The position numbers and the translations under genes are program-made. From Muricea muricata (taxonomy: Eukaryota; Cnidaria; Anthozoa; Malacalcyonacea; Plexauridae), in the NCBI GenBank assembly GCA_963855995.1, contig OY979730.1, positions 5,963,341-6,027,340 of the forward strand: DNA of 64,000 nt, written 5' to 3'. Each line of letters starts with the position of its first letter. The first letter of the stretch is position 1. This document shows, piece after piece, positions 39,268 to 52,800 of this stretch. The notes beneath the pieces are model-generated. The model had not been told where the DNA came from. It made no database searches and saw nothing but the letters and a program-made list of their open reading frames with translations.

Positions 39268-41202
39268 CTAAATGAAAATTGCAGAACTTAGCAAGTCGGG
39301 AATCAAGTTTTCAGCGCTCAAACCATGGGGATGAGTGAAATAACATGTTGAAATGCGAAACCTATAACTAGCTTGTAATCTGAAAAGACACGATCTTAGA
39401 ATCATCAAAATCGCGTTTTTAGCGCTGTAGAAGCGATTTGAGCGTAAAAAGATGCTCAAGTCACCAACTAAAGATTCGCGTCTTAAATCGTTCACGGCGA
39501 CGTTTTAGAGCTTAAAATGATATTTCACTGCTAAAGTTAATGAACTGAGCGCTATGATTAACTGCAATCACGGACTTAAAAGACACCTTCTAAATGAAAA
39601 TTGCAGAACTTAGCAAGTTGGGAATCAAGTTTTCGGCGCTCAAACCATGGAGATGAGTGAAATAACATGTTGAAATGAGCAACCTATAACTAGCTTATAA
39701 ACAGAAAAGAAACGATCTTAGATTCATCAAAATCGCGTTTTTAGCGCTCTAGAAGCGATTTGAGCGTAAAAAAATTGCTCAAATCACAAACTAAAGATTC
39801 CCGTCTAAAATCAATCACGGCGACGTTTTAGAGCTTAAAATGATATTTTTAGTGCTAAAGTGAACGAGTTGAGCGCAATGATATAATGCAATCACGGACC
39901 TAAAAGAGACCTTCTAATTGGAAATTGAAGAACTTAGCAAGTCGGGAATTAAGTTTTCGGCGGTCAAACCATGGAGATGAGTGAAGTAACATGTTGAAAT
40001 GAGAAACCTATAACTAGCTTATAAACTGAAAAGAAACGATCTTAGAATCATCAAAATCGCGCTTTTAGCACTCTAGAAGTGATTTGAGCGTAAAAACATG
40101 CGAAAATCACCAACTATAGATTCGCGTCTTTAGTCGTTCACGGCGACGTTTTAGAGCTTAAAATGATATTTTAGTGCTAAAGTTAACGAATTGAGCGCTA
40201 TGATGTACTGCAATCACGGACTTAAAAGAGACCTTCTAAATGAAAATTGCAGAACTTATCAAGTCGGGAATCAAGTTTTCGGCGCTCAAACCATGGAGAT
40301 GAGTGAAATAACATGTTGAAATGCGAAACCTATAACTAGCTTTTAATCTGAAAAGACACGATCTTAGAATCATCAAAATCGCGTTTTTAGCGCTGTAGAA
40401 GCGATTTGAGCGTAAAAAGATGCTCAAGTCACCAACTAAAGATTCGCGTCTTAAATCGTTCACGGCGACGTTTTAGAGCTTAAAATGATATTTCAGTGCT
40501 AAAGTTAATGAACTGAGCGCTATGATTAACTGCAATCACGGACTTAAAAGACACCTTCTAAATGAAAATTGCAGAACTTAGCAAGTCGGGATTCAAGTTT
40601 TCGGCGCTCAAACCATGGAGATGAGTGAAATAACATGTTGAAATGAGCAACCTATAACTAGCTTATAAACAGAAAAGAAACGATCTTAGATTCATCAAAA
40701 TCGCGTTTTTAGCGCTCTAGAAGCGATTTGAGTGTAAAAACATGCTCAAATCACAAACTAAAGATTCCCGTCTAAAATCAATCACGGCGACATTTTAGAG
40801 CTTAAAATGATATTTTTAGTGCTAAAGTGAACGAGTTAAGCGCAATGATATAATGCAATCACGGACCTAAAAGAGACCTTCTAATTGGACATTGAAGAAC
40901 TTAGCAAGTCGGGAATTAAGTTTTCGGCGGTCAAACCATGGAGATGAGTGAAGTAACATGTTTAAATGAGAAACCTATAACTAGCTTGTAAACTGAAAAG
41001 AAACGATCTTAGAATCATCAAAATCGCGTTTTTAGCACTCTAGAAGTGATTTGAGCGTAAAAACATGCGAAAATCACCAACTATAGATTCGCGTCTTTAG
41101 TCGTTCACGGCGACGTTTTAGAGGTTAAAATGATATTTTAGTGCTAAAGTTAACGAATTGAGCGCTATGATGTACTGCAATCACGGACTTAAAAGAGACC
41201 TT
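39268..41202. repeat. Six-unit repeat (1,935 bp), first copy in the right block
   Basis: The marker unit with caagttttcagcgctcaaaccatgggg lies at 39268 and recurs at 41203, 43459 and 45394. From each, the same succession follows: gtaaaaagatgctcaagtc, tttcactgctaaagttaatg, gttgggaatcaag, gtaaaaaaattgctc, gagttgagcgc, cgcgcttttag, cttatcaagtcggg (cttatgaag in one copy). Related copies without tttcactgc or gttggg sit at 4985 and 20581. Confidence 0.65.
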
Positions 41203-43458
41203 CTAAATGAAAATTGCAGAACTTAGCAAGTCGGGAATCAAGTTTTCAGCGCTCAAACCATGGGGATGAGTGAAATAACATGTTTAAATGCGAAACCTAT
41301 AACTAGCTTGTAATCTGAAAAGACACGATCTTAGAATCATCAAAATCGCGTTTTTAGCGCTGTAGAAGCGATTTGAGCGTAAAAAGATGCTCAAGTCACC
41401 AACTAAAGATTCGCGTCTTAAATCGTTCACGGCGACGTTTTAGAGCTTAAAATGATATTTCACTGCTAAAGTTAATGAACTGAGCGCTATGATTAACTGC
41501 AATCACGGACTTAAAAGACACCTTCTAAATGAAAATTGCAGAACTTAGCAAGTTGGGAATCAAGTTTTCGGCGCTCAAACCATGGAGATGAGTGAAATAA
41601 CATGTTGAAATGAGCAACCTATAACTAGCTTATAAACAGAAAAGAAACGATCTTAGATTCATCAAAATCGCGTTTTTAGCGCTCTAGAAGCGATTTGAGC
41701 GTAAAAAAATTGCTCAAATCACAAACTAAAGATTCCCGTCTAAAATCAATCACGGCGACGTTTTAGAGCTTAAAATGATATTTTTAGTGCTAAAGTGAAC
41801 GAGTTGAGCGCAATGATATAATGCAATCACGGACCAAAAAGAGACCTTCTAATTGGAAATTGAAGAACTTAGCAAGTCGGGAATTAAGTTTTCGGCGGTC
41901 AAACCATGGAGATGAGTGAAGTAACATGTTGAAATGAGAAACCTATAACTAGCTTGTAAACTGAAAAGAAACGATCTTAGAATCATCAAAATCGCGCTTT
42001 TAGCACTCTAGAAGTGATTTGAGCGTAAAAACATGCGAAAATCACCAACTATAGATTCGCGTCTTTAGTCGTTCACGGCGACGTTTTAGAGCTTAAAATG
42101 ATATTTTAGTGCTAAAGTTAACGAATTGAGCGCTATGATGTACTGCAATCACGGACTTAAAAGAGACCTTCTAAATGAAAATTGCAGAACTTATGAAGTC
42201 GGGAATCAAGTTTTCGGCGCTCAAACCATGGAGATGAGTGAAATAACATGTTGAAATGCGAAACCTATAACTAGCTTTTAATCTGAAAAGACACGATCTT
42301 AGAATCATCAAAATCGCGTTTTTAGCGCTGTAGAAGCGATTTGAGCGTAAAAAGATGCTCAAGTCACCAACTAAAGATTCGCGTCTTAAATCGTTCACGG
42401 CGACGTTTTAGAGCTTAAAATGATATTTCAGTGCTAAAGTTAATGAACTGAGCGCTATGATTAACTGCAATCACGGACTTAAAAGACACCTTCTAAATGA
42501 AAATTGCAGAACTTAGCAAGTCGGGATTCAAGTTTTCGGCGCTCAAACCATGGAGATGAGTGAAATAACATGTTGAAATGAGCAACCTATAACTTGCTTA
42601 TAAACAGAAAAGAAACGATCTTAGATTCATCAAAATCGCGTTTTTAGCGCTCTAGAAGCGATTTGAGTGTAAAAACATGCTCAAATCACAAACTAAAGAT
42701 TCCCGTCTAAAATCAATCACGGCGACATTTTAGAGCTTAAAATGATATTTTTAGTGCTAAAGTGAACGAGTTAAGCGCAATGATATAATGCAATCACGGA
42801 CCTAAAAGAGACCTTCTAATTGGACATTGAAGAACTTAGAAAGTCGGGAATTAAGTTTTCGGCGGTCAAACCATGGAGATGAGTGAAGTAACATGTTTAA
42901 ATGAGAAACCTATAACTAGCTTGTAAACTGAAAAGAAACGATCTTAGAATCATCAAAATCGCGTTTTTAGCACTCTAGAAGTGATTTGAGCGTAAAAACA
43001 TGCGAAAATCACCAACTATAGATTCGCGTCTTTAGTCGTTCACGGCGACGTTTTAGAGCTTAAAATGATATTTTAGTGCTAAAGTTAACGAATTGAGCGC
43101 TATGATGTACTGCAATCACGGACTTAAAAGAGACCTTCTAAATGAAAATTGCAGAACTTATCAAGTCGGGAATTAAGTTTTCGGCGCTCAAACCATGGAG
43201 ATGAGTGAAATAACATGTTGAAATGCGAAACCTATAACTAGCTTTTAATCTGAAAAGACACGATCTTAGAATCATCAAACTCGCGTTTTTAGCGCTGTAG
43301 CAGCGATTTAAGCATAAAACATGCTCAAATCCCCAACTATAGATTCACGTCTTAAATCGTTCACGGCGACGTTTTAGAGCTTAAAATGATATTTTAGTGC
43401 TAAAGTTAACGAATTGAGCGCTATGATGTACTGCAATCACGGACTTAAAAGAGACCTT

Positions 43459-45393
43459 CTAAATGAAAATTGCAGAACTTAGCAAGTCGGGAATCAAGTT
43501 TTCAGCGCTCAAACCATGGGGATGAGTGAAATAACATGTTGAAATGCGAAACCTATAACTAGCTTGTAATCTGAAAAGACACGATCTTAGAATCATCAAA
43601 ATCGCGTTTTTAGCGCTGTAGAAGCGATTTGAGCGTAAAAAGATGCTCAAGTCACCAACTAAAGATTCGCGTCTTAAATCGTTCACGGCGACGTTTTAGA
43701 GCTTAAAATGATATTTCACTGCTAAAGTTAATGAACTGAGCGCTATGATTAACTGCAATCACGGACTTAAAAGACACCTTCTAAATGAAAATTGCAGAAC
43801 TTAGCAAGTTGGGAATCAAGTTTTCGGCGCTCAAACCATGGAGATGAGTGAAATAACATGTTGAAATGAGCAACCTATAACTAGCTTATAAACAGAAAAG
43901 AAACGATCTTAGATTCATCAAAATCGCGTTTTTAGCGCTCTAGAAGCGATTTGAGCGTAAAAAAATTGCTCAAATCACAAACTAAAGATTCCCGTCTAAA
44001 ATCAATCACGGCGACGTTTTAGAGCTTAAAATGATATTTTTAGTGCTAAAGTGAACGAGTTGAGCGCAATGATATAATGCAATCACGGACCTAAAAGAGA
44101 CCTTCTAATTGGAAATTGAAGAACTTAGCAAGTCGGGAATTAAGTTTTCGGCGGTCAAACCATGGAGATGAGTGAAGTAACATGTTGAAATGAGAAACCT
44201 ATAACTAGCTTGTAAACTGAAAAGAAACGATCTTAGAATCATCAAAATCGCGCTTTTAGCACTCTAGAAGTGATTTGAGCGTAAAAACATGCGAAAATCA
44301 CCAACTATAGATTCGCGTCTTTAGTCGTTCACGGCGACGTTTTAGAGCTTAAAATGATATTTTAGTGCTAAAGTTAACGAATTGAGCGCTATGATGTACT
44401 GCAATCACGGACTTAAAAGAGACCTTCTAAATGAAAATTGCAGAACTTATCAAGTCGGGAATCAAGTTTTCGGCGCTCAAACCATGGAGATGAGTGAAAT
44501 AACATGTTGAAATGCGAAACCTATAACTAGCTTTTAATCTGAAAAGACACGATCTTAGAATCATCAAAATCGCGTTTTTAGCGCTGTAGAAGCGATTTGA
44601 GCGTAAAAAGATGCTCAAGTCACCAACTAAAGATTCGCGTCTTAAATCGTTCACGGCGACGTTTTAGAGCTTAAAATGATATTTCAGTGCTAAAGTTAAT
44701 GAACTGAGCGCTATGATTAACTGCAATCACGGACTTAAAAGACACCTTCTAAATGAAAATTGCAGAACTTAGCAAGTCGGGATTCAAGTTTTCGGCGCTC
44801 AAACCATGGAGATGAGTGAAATAACATGTTGAAATGAGCAACCTATAACTAGCTTATAAACAGAAAAGAAACGATCTTAGATTCATCAAAATCGCGTTTT
44901 TAGCGCTCTAGAAGCGATTTGAGTGTAAAAACATGCTCAAATCACAAACTAAAGATTCCCGTCTAAAATCAATCACGGCGACATTTTAGAGCTTAAAATG
45001 ATATTTTTAGTGCTAAAGTGAACGAGTTAAGCGCAATGATATAATGCAATCACGGACCTAAAAGAGACCTTCTAATTGGACATTGAAGAACTTAGCAAGT
45101 CGGGAATTAAGTTTTCGGCGGTCAAACCATGGAGATGAGTGAAGTAACATGTTTAAATGAGAAACCTATAACTAGCTTGTAAACTGAAAAGAAACGATCT
45201 TAGAATCATCAAAATCGCGTTTTTAGCACTCTAGAAGTGATTTGAGCGTAAAAACATGCGAAAATCACCAACTATAGATTGGCGTCTTTAGTCGTTCACG
45301 GCGACGTTTTAGAGGTTAAAATGATATTTTAGTGCTAAAGTTAACGAATTGAGCGCTATGATGTACTGCAATCACGGACTTAAAAGAGACCTT
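43459..45393. repeat. Nested six-unit repeat (1,935 bp) inside the 8.7-kb repeat, a
   Basis: Markers at 43459 and 44427 recur at 45394 and 46362. The next copy follows directly. The two differ at a few places (acctaaaaag here, accaaaaag in the next), so they are older relative to each other than the two 8.7-kb copies. Confidence 0.7.
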
Positions 45394-47328
45394 CTAAATG
45401 AAAATTGCAGAACTTAGCAAGTCGGGAATCAAGTTTTCAGCGCTCAAACCATGGGGATGAGTGAAATAACATGTTGAAATGCGAAACCTATAACTAGCTT
45501 GTAATCTGAAAAGACACGATCTTAGAATCATCAAAATCGCGTTTTTAGCGCTGTAGAAGCGATTTGAGCGTAAAAAGATGCTCAAGTCACCAACTAAAGA
45601 TTCGCGTCTTAAATCGTTCACGGCGACGTTTTAGAGCTTAAAATGATATTTCACTGCTAAAGTTAATGAACTGAGCGCTATGATTAACTGCAATCACGGA
45701 CTTAAAAGACACCTTCTAAATGAAAATTGCAGAACTTAGCAAGTTGGGAATCAAGTTTTCGGCGCTCAAACCATGGAGATGAGTGAAATAACATGTTGAA
45801 ATGAGCAACCTATAACTAGCTTATAAACAGAAAAGAAACGATCTTAGATTCATCAAAATCGCGTTTTTAGCGCTCTAGAAGCGATTTGAGCGTAAAAAAA
45901 TTGCTCAAATCACAAACTAAAGATTCCCGTCTAAAATCAATCACGGCGACGTTTTAGAGCTTAAAATGATATTTTTAGTGCTAAAGTGAACGAGTTGAGC
46001 GCAATGATATAATGCAATCACGGACCAAAAAGAGACCTTCTAATTGGAAATTGAAGAACTTAGCAAGTCGGGAATTAAGTTTTCGGCGGTCAAACCATGG
46101 AGATGAGTGAAGTAACATGTTGAAATGAGAAACCTATAACTAGCTTGTAAACTGAAAAGAAACGATCTTAGAATCATCAAAATCGCGCTTTTAGCACTCT
46201 AGAAGTGATTTGAGCGTAAAAACATGCGAAAATCACCAACTATAGATTCGCGTCTTTAGTCGTTCACGGCGACGTTTTAGAGCTTAAAATGATATTTTAG
46301 TGCTAAAGTTAACGAATTGAGCGCTATGATGTACTGCAATCACGGACTTAAAAGAGACCTTCTAAATGAAAATTGCAGAACTTATCAAGTCGGGAATCAA
46401 GTTTTCGGCGCTCAAACCATGGAGATGAGTGAAATAACATGTTGAAATGCGAAACCTATAACTAGCTTTTAATCTGAAAAGACACGATCTTAGAATCATC
46501 AAAATCGCGTTTTTAGCGCTGTAGAAGCGATTTGAGCGTAAAAAGATGCTCAAGTCACCAACTAAAGATTCGCGTCTTAAATCGTTCACGGCGACGTTTT
46601 AGAGCTTAAAATGATATTTCAGTGCTAAAGTTAATGAACTGAGCGCTATGATTAACTGCAATCACGGACTTAAAAGACACCTTCTAAATGAAAATTGCAG
46701 AACTTAGCAAGTCGGGATTCAAGTTTTCGGCGCTCAAACCATGGAGATGAGTGAAATAACATGTTGAAATGAGCAACCTATAACTAGCTTATAAACAGAA
46801 AAGAAACGATCTTAGATTCATCAAAATCGCGTTTTTAGCGCTCTAGAAGCGATTTGAGTGTAAAAACATGCTCAAATCACAAACTAAAGATTCCCGTCTA
46901 AAATCAATCACGGCGACATTTTAGAGCTTAAAATGATATTTTTAGTGCTAAAGTGAACGAGTTAAGCGCAATGATATAATGCAATCACGGACCTAAAAGA
47001 GACCTTCTAATTGGACATTGAAGAACTTAGCAAGTCGGGAATTAAGTTTTCGGCGGTCAAACCATGGAGATGAGTGAAGTAACATGTTTAAATGAGAAAC
47101 CTATAACTAGCTTGTAAACTGAAAAGAAACGATCTTAGAATCATCAAAATCGCGTTTTTAGCACTCTAGAAGTGATTTGAGCGTAAAAACATGCGAAAAT
47201 CACCAACTATAGATTCGCGTCTTTAGTCGTTCACGGCGACGTTTTAGAGGTTAAAATGATATTTTAGTGCTAAAGTTAACGAATTGAGCGCTATGATGTA
47301 CTGCAATCACGGACTTAAAAGAGACCTT
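45394..47328. repeat. Nested six-unit repeat (1,935 bp) inside the 8.7-kb repeat, b
   Basis: Second of the nested pair. The same a/b pair is found at 52163 and 54098 in the second 8.7-kb copy, so the 6-unit duplication came before the 27-unit duplication. Confidence 0.7.
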
Positions 47329-49828
47329 CTAAATGAAAATTGCAGAACTTATCAAGTCGGGAATTAAGTTTTCGGCGCTCAAACCATGGAGATGAGTGAA
47401 ATAACATGTTGAAATGCGAAACCTATAACTAGCTTTTAATCTGAAAAGACACGATCTTAGAATCATCAAACTCGCGTTTTTAGCGCTGTAGCAGCGATTT
47501 AAGCATAAAACATGCTCAAATCCCCAACTATAGATTCACGTCTTAAATCGTTCACGGCGACGTTTTAGAGCTTAAAATGATATTTTAGTGCTAACGTTAA
47601 CGAATTGAGCGCTATGATGTACTGCAATCACGGACTTAAAAGAGACCTTCTAAATAAAAATTGCAGAACTTAGCAAGTCGGGAATTAAGTTTTCGGCGCT
47701 CAAACGACGGAGATGAATGAAATAACATGTTGAAATCAGAAACCTATAAGTAGCTTATAAACTGAAAAGACACGATCTTAGAATCATCAAAATCGCGTTT
47801 TTAGCGCTGTAGAAGCGATTTGAGCGTAAAAACATGCTCAAGTCACCAACTAAAGATTCGCGTCTTAAATCGTTCACGGCGACGTTTTAGAGCTTAAAAT
47901 GATATTTCAGTGCTAAAGTTAACGAATTGAGCGCTATGATTAACTGCAATCACGGACTTAAAAGAGACCTTCTAAATGAAAATTGCAGAACTTAGCAAGT
48001 CGGGAATCAAAGTTTCGGCGCTCAAACCATGGAGATGAGTGAAATAACATGTTGAAATGAGCAACCTATAACTAGCTTATAAACTGAAAAGAAACGATCT
48101 TAGAATCATCAAAATCGCGTTTTTAGCGCTCTAGAAGCGATTTGAGCGTAAAAACATACTCAAATCACAAACTAAATATTCCTGTCTAAAATCAATCACG
48201 GCGACGTTTTGGAGCTTAAAATGATATTTTTAGTGCTAAAGTGAACGAGTTAAGCGCAATGATATAATGCAATCACGGACCTAAAAGAGACCTTCTAATT
48301 GGAAATTGAAGAACTTAGCAAGTCGGGAATCAAGTTTTCGGCGCTCAAACCATGGAGATGAGTGAAATAACAAGTTGAAATGCGAAACCTATATCTAGCT
48401 TGTAATCTGAAAAGACACGATCTTAGAATCATCAAAATCGCGTTTTTAGCGCTGTGGAAGCGATTTGAGCGTAAAAACATGCTCAAGTCACCAACTAAAG
48501 ATTCCCGTCTTAAATCGTTCACGGCGACGTTTTAGAGCTTAAAATGATATTTCAGTGCTAAAGTTAACGAATTGAGCGCTATGATTAACTGCAATCACGG
48601 ACTTAAAAGAGACCTTCTAAATGAAAATTGCAGAACTTAGCAAGTCGGGAATCAAATTTTCGGCGCTCAAACCATGGAGATGAGTGAAATAACATGTTGA
48701 AATGAGCAACCTATAACTAGCTTATAAACTGAAAAGAAACGATCTTAGAATCATCAAAATCGCGTTTTTAGCGCTCTAGAAGCGATTTGAGCGTAAAAAC
48801 ATGCTCAAATCACAAACTAAATATTCCTGTCTAAAATCAATCACGGCGACGTTTTGGAGCTTAAAATGATATTTTTAGTGCTAAAGTGAACGAGTTAAGC
48901 GCAATGATATAATGCAATCACGGACCTAAAAGAGACCTTCTAATTGGAAATTGACGAACTTAGCAAGTCGGGAATCAAGTTTTCGGCGCTCAAACCATGG
49001 AGATGAGTTAAATAACATGTTGAAATGCGAAACCTATATCTAGCTTGTAATCTGAAAAGACACGATCTTAGAATCATCAAAATCGCGTTTTTAGCGCTGT
49101 AGAAGCGATTTGAGCGTAAAAACATGCTCAAGTCACCAACTAAAGATTCCCGTCTTAAATCGTTCACGGCGACGTTTTAGAGCTTAAAATGATATTTCAG
49201 TGCTAAAGTTAACGAATTGAGCGCTATGATTAACTGCAATCACGGACTTAAAAGAGACCTTCTAAATGAAAATTGCAGAACTTAGCAAGTCGGGAATCAA
49301 GTTTTCGGCGCTCAAACCATAGAGATGAGTGAAATAACATGTTGAAATGAGAAACCTATAACTAGCTTATAAACTGAAAAGAAACGATCTTAGAATCATC
49401 AAAATCGCCTTTTTAGCCCTCTAGAAGCGATTTGAGCGTAAAAAAATGCTCAAATCACAAACTAAAGATTCCCGTCTAAAATCAATCACGGCGACGTTTT
49501 AGAGCTTAAAATGATGTTTTTAGTGCTCAAGTGAACGAGTTAAGCGCAATGATATAATGCAATCACGGACCTAAAAGAGACCTTCTAATTGGAAATTGAA
49601 GAACTTAGCAAGTCGGGAATTAAGTTTTCGGCGGTCAAACCATGGAGATGAGTGAAATAACATGTTGAAATGAGAAACCTATAACTAGCTTGTAAACTGA
49701 AAAGAAACGATCTTAGAATCATCAAAATCGCGTTTTTAGCACTCTAGAAGTGATTTGAGCGTAAAAACATGCGAAAATCACCAACTATAGATTCGCGTCT
49801 CAAGTCGTTCACGGCGACGTTTTAGAGC

Positions 49829-52800
49829 TTAAAATGATATTTTAGTGCTAAAGTTAACGAATTGAGCGCTATGATGTACTGCAATCACGGACTTAAAAGA
49901 GACCTTCTAAATGAAAATTGCAGAACTTAGCAAGTCGGGAATCAAGTTTTCAGCGCTCAAACCATGGGGATGAGTGAAATAACATGTTTAAATGCGAAAC
50001 CTATAACTAGCTTGTAATCTGAAAAGACACGATCTTAGAATCATCAAAATCGCGTTTTTAGCGCTGTAGAAGCGATTTGAGCGTAAAAAGATGCTCAAGT
50101 CACCAACTAAAGATTCGCGTCTTAAATCGTTCACGGCGACGTTTTAGAGCTTAAAATGATATTTCACTGCTAAAGTTAATGAACTGAGCGCTATGATTAA
50201 CTGCAATCACGGACTTAAAAGACACCTTCTAAATGAAAATTGCAGAACTTAGCAAGTTGGGAATCAAGTTTTCGGCGCTCAAACCATGGAGATGAGTGAA
50301 ATAACATGTTGAAATGAGCAACCTATAACTAGCTTATAAACAGAAAAGAAACGATCTTAGATTCATCAAAATCGCGTTTTTAGCGCTCTAGAAGCGATTT
50401 GAGCGTAAAAAAATTGCTCAAATCACAAACTAAAGATTCCCGTCTAAAATCAATCACGGCGACGTTTTAGAGCTTAAAATGATATTTTTAGTGCTAAAGT
50501 GAACGAGTTGAGCGCAATGATATAATGCAATCACGGACCAAAAAGAGACCTTCTAATTGGAAATTGAAGAACTTAGCAAGTCGGGAATTAAGTTTTCGGC
50601 GGTCAAACCATGGAGATGAGTGAAGTAACATGTTGAAATGAGAAACCTATAACTAGCTTGTAAACTGAAAAGAAACGATCTTAGAATCATCAAAATCGCG
50701 CTTTTAGCACTCTAGAAGTGATTTGAGCGTAAAAACATGCGAAAATCACCAACTATAGATTCGCGTCTTTAGTCGTTCACGGCGACGTTTTAGAGCTTAA
50801 AATGATATTTTAGTGCTAAAGTTAACGAATTGAGCGCTATGATGTACTGCAATCACGGACTTAAAAGAGACCTTCTAAATGAAAATTGCAGAACTTATGA
50901 AGTCGGGAATCAAGTTTTCGGCGCTCAAACCATGGAGATGAGTGAAATAACATGTTGAAATGCGAAACCTATAACTAGCTTTTAATCTGAAAAGACACGA
51001 TCTTAGAATCATCAAAATCGCGTTTTTAGCGCTGTAGAAGCGATTTGAGCGTAAAAAGATGCTCAAGTCACCAACTAAAGATTCGCGTCTTAAATCGTTC
51101 ACGGCGACGTTTTAGAGCTTAAAATGATATTTCAGTGCTAAAGTTAATGAACTGAGCGCTATGATTAACTGCAATCACGGACTTAAAAGACACCTTCTAA
51201 ATGAAAATTGCAGAACTTAGCAAGTCGGGATTCAAGTTTTCGGCGCTCAAACCATGGAGATGAGTGAAATAACATGTTGAAATGAGCAACCTATAACTTG
51301 CTTATAAACAGAAAAGAAACGATCTTAGATTCATCAAAATCGCGTTTTTAGCGCTCTAGAAGCGATTTGAGTGTAAAAACATGCTCAAATCACAAACTAA
51401 AGATTCCCGTCTAAAATCAATCACGGCGACATTTTAGAGCTTAAAATGATATTTTTAGTGCTAAAGTGAACGAGTTAAGCGCAATGATATAATGCAATCA
51501 CGGACCTAAAAGAGACCTTCTAATTGGACATTGAAGAACTTAGAAAGTCGGGAATTAAGTTTTCGGCGGTCAAACCATGGAGATGAGTGAAGTAACATGT
51601 TTAAATGAGAAACCTATAACTAGCTTGTAAACTGAAAAGAAACGATCTTAGAATCATCAAAATCGCGTTTTTAGCACTCTAGAAGTGATTTGAGCGTAAA
51701 AACATGCGAAAATCACCAACTATAGATTCGCGTCTTTAGTCGTTCACGGCGACGTTTTAGAGCTTAAAATGATATTTTAGTGCTAAAGTTAACGAATTGA
51801 GCGCTATGATGTACTGCAATCACGGACTTAAAAGAGACCTTCTAAATGAAAATTGCAGAACTTATCAAGTCGGGAATTAAGTTTTCGGCGCTCAAACCAT
51901 GGAGATGAGTGAAATAACATGTTGAAATGCGAAACCTATAACTAGCTTTTAATCTGAAAAGACACGATCTTAGAATCATCAAACTCGCGTTTTTAGCGCT
52001 GTAGCAGCGATTTAAGCATAAAACATGCTCAAATCCCCAACTATAGATTCACGTCTTAAATCGTTCACGGCGACGTTTTAGAGCTTAAAATGATATTTTA
52101 GTGCTAAAGTTAACGAATTGAGCGCTATGATGTACTGCAATCACGGACTTAAAAGAGACCTTCTAAATGAAAATTGCAGAACTTAGCAAGTCGGGAATCA
52201 AGTTTTCAGCGCTCAAACCATGGGGATGAGTGAAATAACATGTTGAAATGCGAAACCTATAACTAGCTTGTAATCTGAAAAGACACGATCTTAGAATCAT
52301 CAAAATCGCGTTTTTAGCGCTGTAGAAGCGATTTGAGCGTAAAAAGATGCTCAAGTCACCAACTAAAGATTCGCGTCTTAAATCGTTCACGGCGACGTTT
52401 TAGAGCTTAAAATGATATTTCACTGCTAAAGTTAATGAACTGAGCGCTATGATTAACTGCAATCACGGACTTAAAAGACACCTTCTAAATGAAAATTGCA
52501 GAACTTAGCAAGTTGGGAATCAAGTTTTCGGCGCTCAAACCATGGAGATGAGTGAAATAACATGTTGAAATGAGCAACCTATAACTAGCTTATAAACAGA
52601 AAAGAAACGATCTTAGATTCATCAAAATCGCGTTTTTAGCGCTCTAGAAGCGATTTGAGCGTAAAAAAATTGCTCAAATCACAAACTAAAGATTCCCGTC
52701 TAAAATCAATCACGGCGACGTTTTAGAGCTTAAAATGATATTTTTAGTGCTAAAGTGAACGAGTTGAGCGCAATGATATAATGCAATCACGGACCTAAAA

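Larger units (their letters stand above)
41125..49828. repeat. Higher-order repeat, 27 units (8,704 bp), copy 1
   Basis: Every marker unit in this segment recurs exactly 8,704 bp downstream: 42171/50875, 43459/52163, 44427/53131, 45394/54098, 46362/55066, 48295/56999, 48940/57644. Rare variants are kept too (aacttgctta 42592/51296, attggcgtc 45288/53992, gctaacgttaacg 47592/56296, catactcaaatc 48157/56861). Limits were set where the copies stop agreeing (gaggttaaaat at 41124 against gagcttaaaat). Confidence 0.85.
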
